Part shown: one piece after another, positions 6,389-7,767 of the stretch
Layout of the letters: every line of letters begins with the position of its first letter
How positions within the stretch are numbered: position 1 is the first letter of the stretch
Assembly: GCA_031255915.1 (NCBI GenBank)
Contig: JAIRRP010000019.1
Location: 1 to 7,767, forward strand
Length of the DNA stretch: 7,767 nt
Reading direction: 5' to 3'
From: Puniceicoccales bacterium
GTDB taxonomy: Bacteria > Verrucomicrobiota > Verrucomicrobiia > Opitutales > JAIRLG01
Position numbers and translations under genes: made by a program
The notes under the pieces: generated by a model
The model's input: the letters and a program-made list of their open reading frames with translations, nothing else
The model's database searches: none
Told to the model about the DNA's origin: nothing

Positions 6389-7767
6389 CTATTCGATATA
6401 AGTTCCTTCACTAATGGTCGGTTTAGGCGATAAAGCTGCCCATTTCTCAAGAAAAGTTCGTTTATTATCGGCGAATAGAGGACTGATTTCGATATTAAAT
6501 GGCGGAAGACCCGAAATATCTATGGGTATTTCAACACCGGCCTTGATAAGCCAATGGGCGAATAACCTCAATTGATCTTGGTGACATGTCTGAAGGGAAT
6601 TCAATCCTTGAGCGTTTTTAACAGGACTAAAAACGTGTTCGCGCTCCGCTTCGAGCAAGAGAAAGTTTTTTGCCCAAGAAAGTACATCACAGGTAGAGTG
6701 CTCGAGCTTTATGCCGTTGGGTAATTCAGGAAGGATGGGATTTCCATCATTGTCGATGGTCTGGATCTTTTTCTTCGTCATATGGAGAGGCAGCAAATGA
6801 TCACCACTGCCTAGTTTTTGTATAAAACCGCGGTCAAAAATGTGTATACCAGCATTGGCAGTATGGAGCTTGAGCTTTCCGAGATCATCGTATTTCAATA
6901 ATGCTTGGTCTTGTGTTAAATCGGTATGTTCGATGAAGAAGGTTTTACCTTTGCAGGTTGCGAAAATACCGACGGGTTCTTCGGGATATTTTTTGCAAAT
7001 TACGCGAAAAGATACCTGTGATTTTTGCTGGATATGGAAACCGATGAAATAGGGATCAATGACATTTACGAGTGGGTTTTCAATCTGACAAAAGCTGATG
7101 ATGTCGACTTTTAGTGCCTCTAGTAGGGCAGTGGAACCGCTCTGGACGAGGGCTCGGATGGCTCCACCATGACCATCGGGCTGCATCGCAATGCGATCTT
7201 TAGCGGCCAATAGAATCTTTCCATGGAAATCAACGGATGGTGTAAGCCCCTGCTGAAAGAAGTGAATATTTTGGATGCCGAAAAAGTCTTTTTGATGAAA
7301 GAATGCAGTTGTTTCATCGTGGGTGTAATTGCTCGTCATGATGAACCAATGGATCGGTTGGCCGTACTTCTTTTCGGCAAAGCGAATTTTCTCGGCCAAA
7401 ACCTGGAAGAGTGGTTTCTGGCGAATAGGAGTAACGCCTAAAAGCCCTTTGGGTGTGTTGAGTCCTAAGCGTGTGCCTCTTCCACCAGCCGTTGTAAAAA
7501 CAGCCACCCTTCCTGCTGCTAAAGCAGTCTCGCCTTGGTGATAGGCTTCATCCCAGTGCAGTCGATCGCCCTCTGTCTGAGGAAGCTTGACGTAGGATGG
7601 AGGAGAGAAAGTTTTGTCTCGCGAGGTATCGGTTTGATGGTATTCCGGAAAGAGAAAAGTGCGGATGCATTCTGAAATTCTTGGGAGGTCGATTTGTTCT
7701 GCTTGTTGGATGAGGCTTGAACGCTGGTTATCGTCAAGAATATCCCAGAACTTGAAAACTTGACCTT
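6389..7767 (-). CDS. UAP1/AGX-type UDP-N-acetylglucosamine (UDP-sugar) pyrophosphorylase, 5' end off the window
   Basis: A UDPGP-family nucleotidyltransferase that makes a UDP-sugar, most likely UDP-GlcNAc, from UTP and sugar-1-phosphate in the cytosol. The frame stays open to the right edge, giving 458 visible residues. The first 86 begin GQVFKFWDILDDNQRSSLIQ, like the N-terminal helical region of the family, so the in-frame GTG at 7507 is internal and not the start. Signatures in visible-residue numbering: nucleotide loop AGGRGTRLG (93-101), then TPKG, IMTS and FFQQG, QPDGHGG (195-201, where UAP1 usually has PDGNGG), IENPLVNVIDPYFIGFH, EPVGIF, and the C-terminal FSPVKNAQG segment. Length is close to eukaryotic UAP1, with only a few N-terminal residues missing. 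Bacteria mostly use the unrelated GlmU for this step; UAP1-like enzymes occur in PVC bacteria. UDP-glucose or UDP-galactose as product cannot be excluded. Confidence 0.88.
   Translation of the reverse strand, partial: GQVFKFWDILDDNQRSSLIQQAEQIDLPRISECIRTFLFPEYHQTDTSRDKTFSPPSYVKLPQTEGDRLHWDEAYHQGETALAAGRVAVFTTAGGRGTRLGLNTPKGLLGVTPIRQKPLFQVLAEKIRFAEKKYGQPIHWFIMTSNYTHDETTAFFHQKDFFGIQNIHFFQQGLTPSVDFHGKILLAAKDRIAMQPDGHGGAIRALVQSGSTALLEALKVDIISFCQIENPLVNVIDPYFIGFHIQQKSQVSFRVICKKYPEEPVGIFATCKGKTFFIEHTDLTQDQALLKYDDLGKLKLHTANAGIHIFDRGFIQKLGSGDHLLPLHMTKKKIQTIDNDGNPILPELPNGIKLEHSTCDVLSWAKNFLLLEAEREHVFSPVKNAQGLNSLQTCHQDQLRLFAHWLIKAGVEIPIDISGLPPFNIEISPLFADNKRTFLEKWAALSPKPTISEGTYIE

Noticed and set aside
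7505..7507. GTG as the start of the UAP1-type gene
   Set aside because: Starting there would cut just before the nucleotide-binding loop and drop the N-terminal region, which is encoded in frame upstream without a stop.
7519..7737. Minus-strand open frame of 72 codons at the right edge
   Set aside because: Another minus-strand frame here is open to the window edge and continues directly into the UAP1-type protein with family-like N-terminal sequence, so this one is an out-of-frame shadow.

Overview
The window holds six protein-coding genes of bacterial housekeeping type and no recognisable tRNA, rRNA, transposase or defence gene. A family-level reading suggests the PVC group, most likely Verrucomicrobiota. 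The clues are a eukaryote-like UDP-N-acetylglucosamine pyrophosphorylase (UAP1/AGX type), an acetyl-CoA carboxylase beta subunit (AccD) whose zinc ribbon has lost all four cysteines, a MetRS without knuckle cysteines, and accD followed by folC. The placement comes from memory of these families and no search was run.

Left block (1-1748, minus strand). A PAP2-family membrane phosphatase (about 1173-1739) is followed 51 bases later by metG (123-1121), so the two are probably co-transcribed. The metG frame stops about 25 residues after KMSKS, so the entire anticodon-binding half of the enzyme is missing. Just past the stop are two direct copies of a 28-base repeat with an internal palindrome (33-60 and 67-94), and an inverted piece of the same repeat at the window edge (1-9).

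Centre (1749-4012, plus strand). A short divergent promoter region with a duplicated 10-mer precedes accD (1829-2695) and folC (2756-4012), which have the same orientation and a 60-base gap. AccD serves fatty acid synthesis and FolC folate polyglutamylation.

Convergent gap (4013-4222). This GC-rich stretch can fold into a nearly gapless four-way junction (4067-4174): a closing stem of 14 pairs and three hairpins that abut one another, with a further hairpin just downstream. It is the most unusual non-coding structure in the window, and no protein explains it.

Right block (4223-7767, minus strand). A UAP1-type nucleotidyltransferase runs off the right edge (6389-7767). It is followed downstream, after a 186-base hairpin-rich gap, by a phosphoglucomutase/phosphomannomutase-family enzyme (4223-6202). 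Together they could carry out the two steps hexose-6-phosphate to hexose-1-phosphate to UDP-sugar for cell-envelope or storage polymers. No gene-free stretch exceeds 300 bases.
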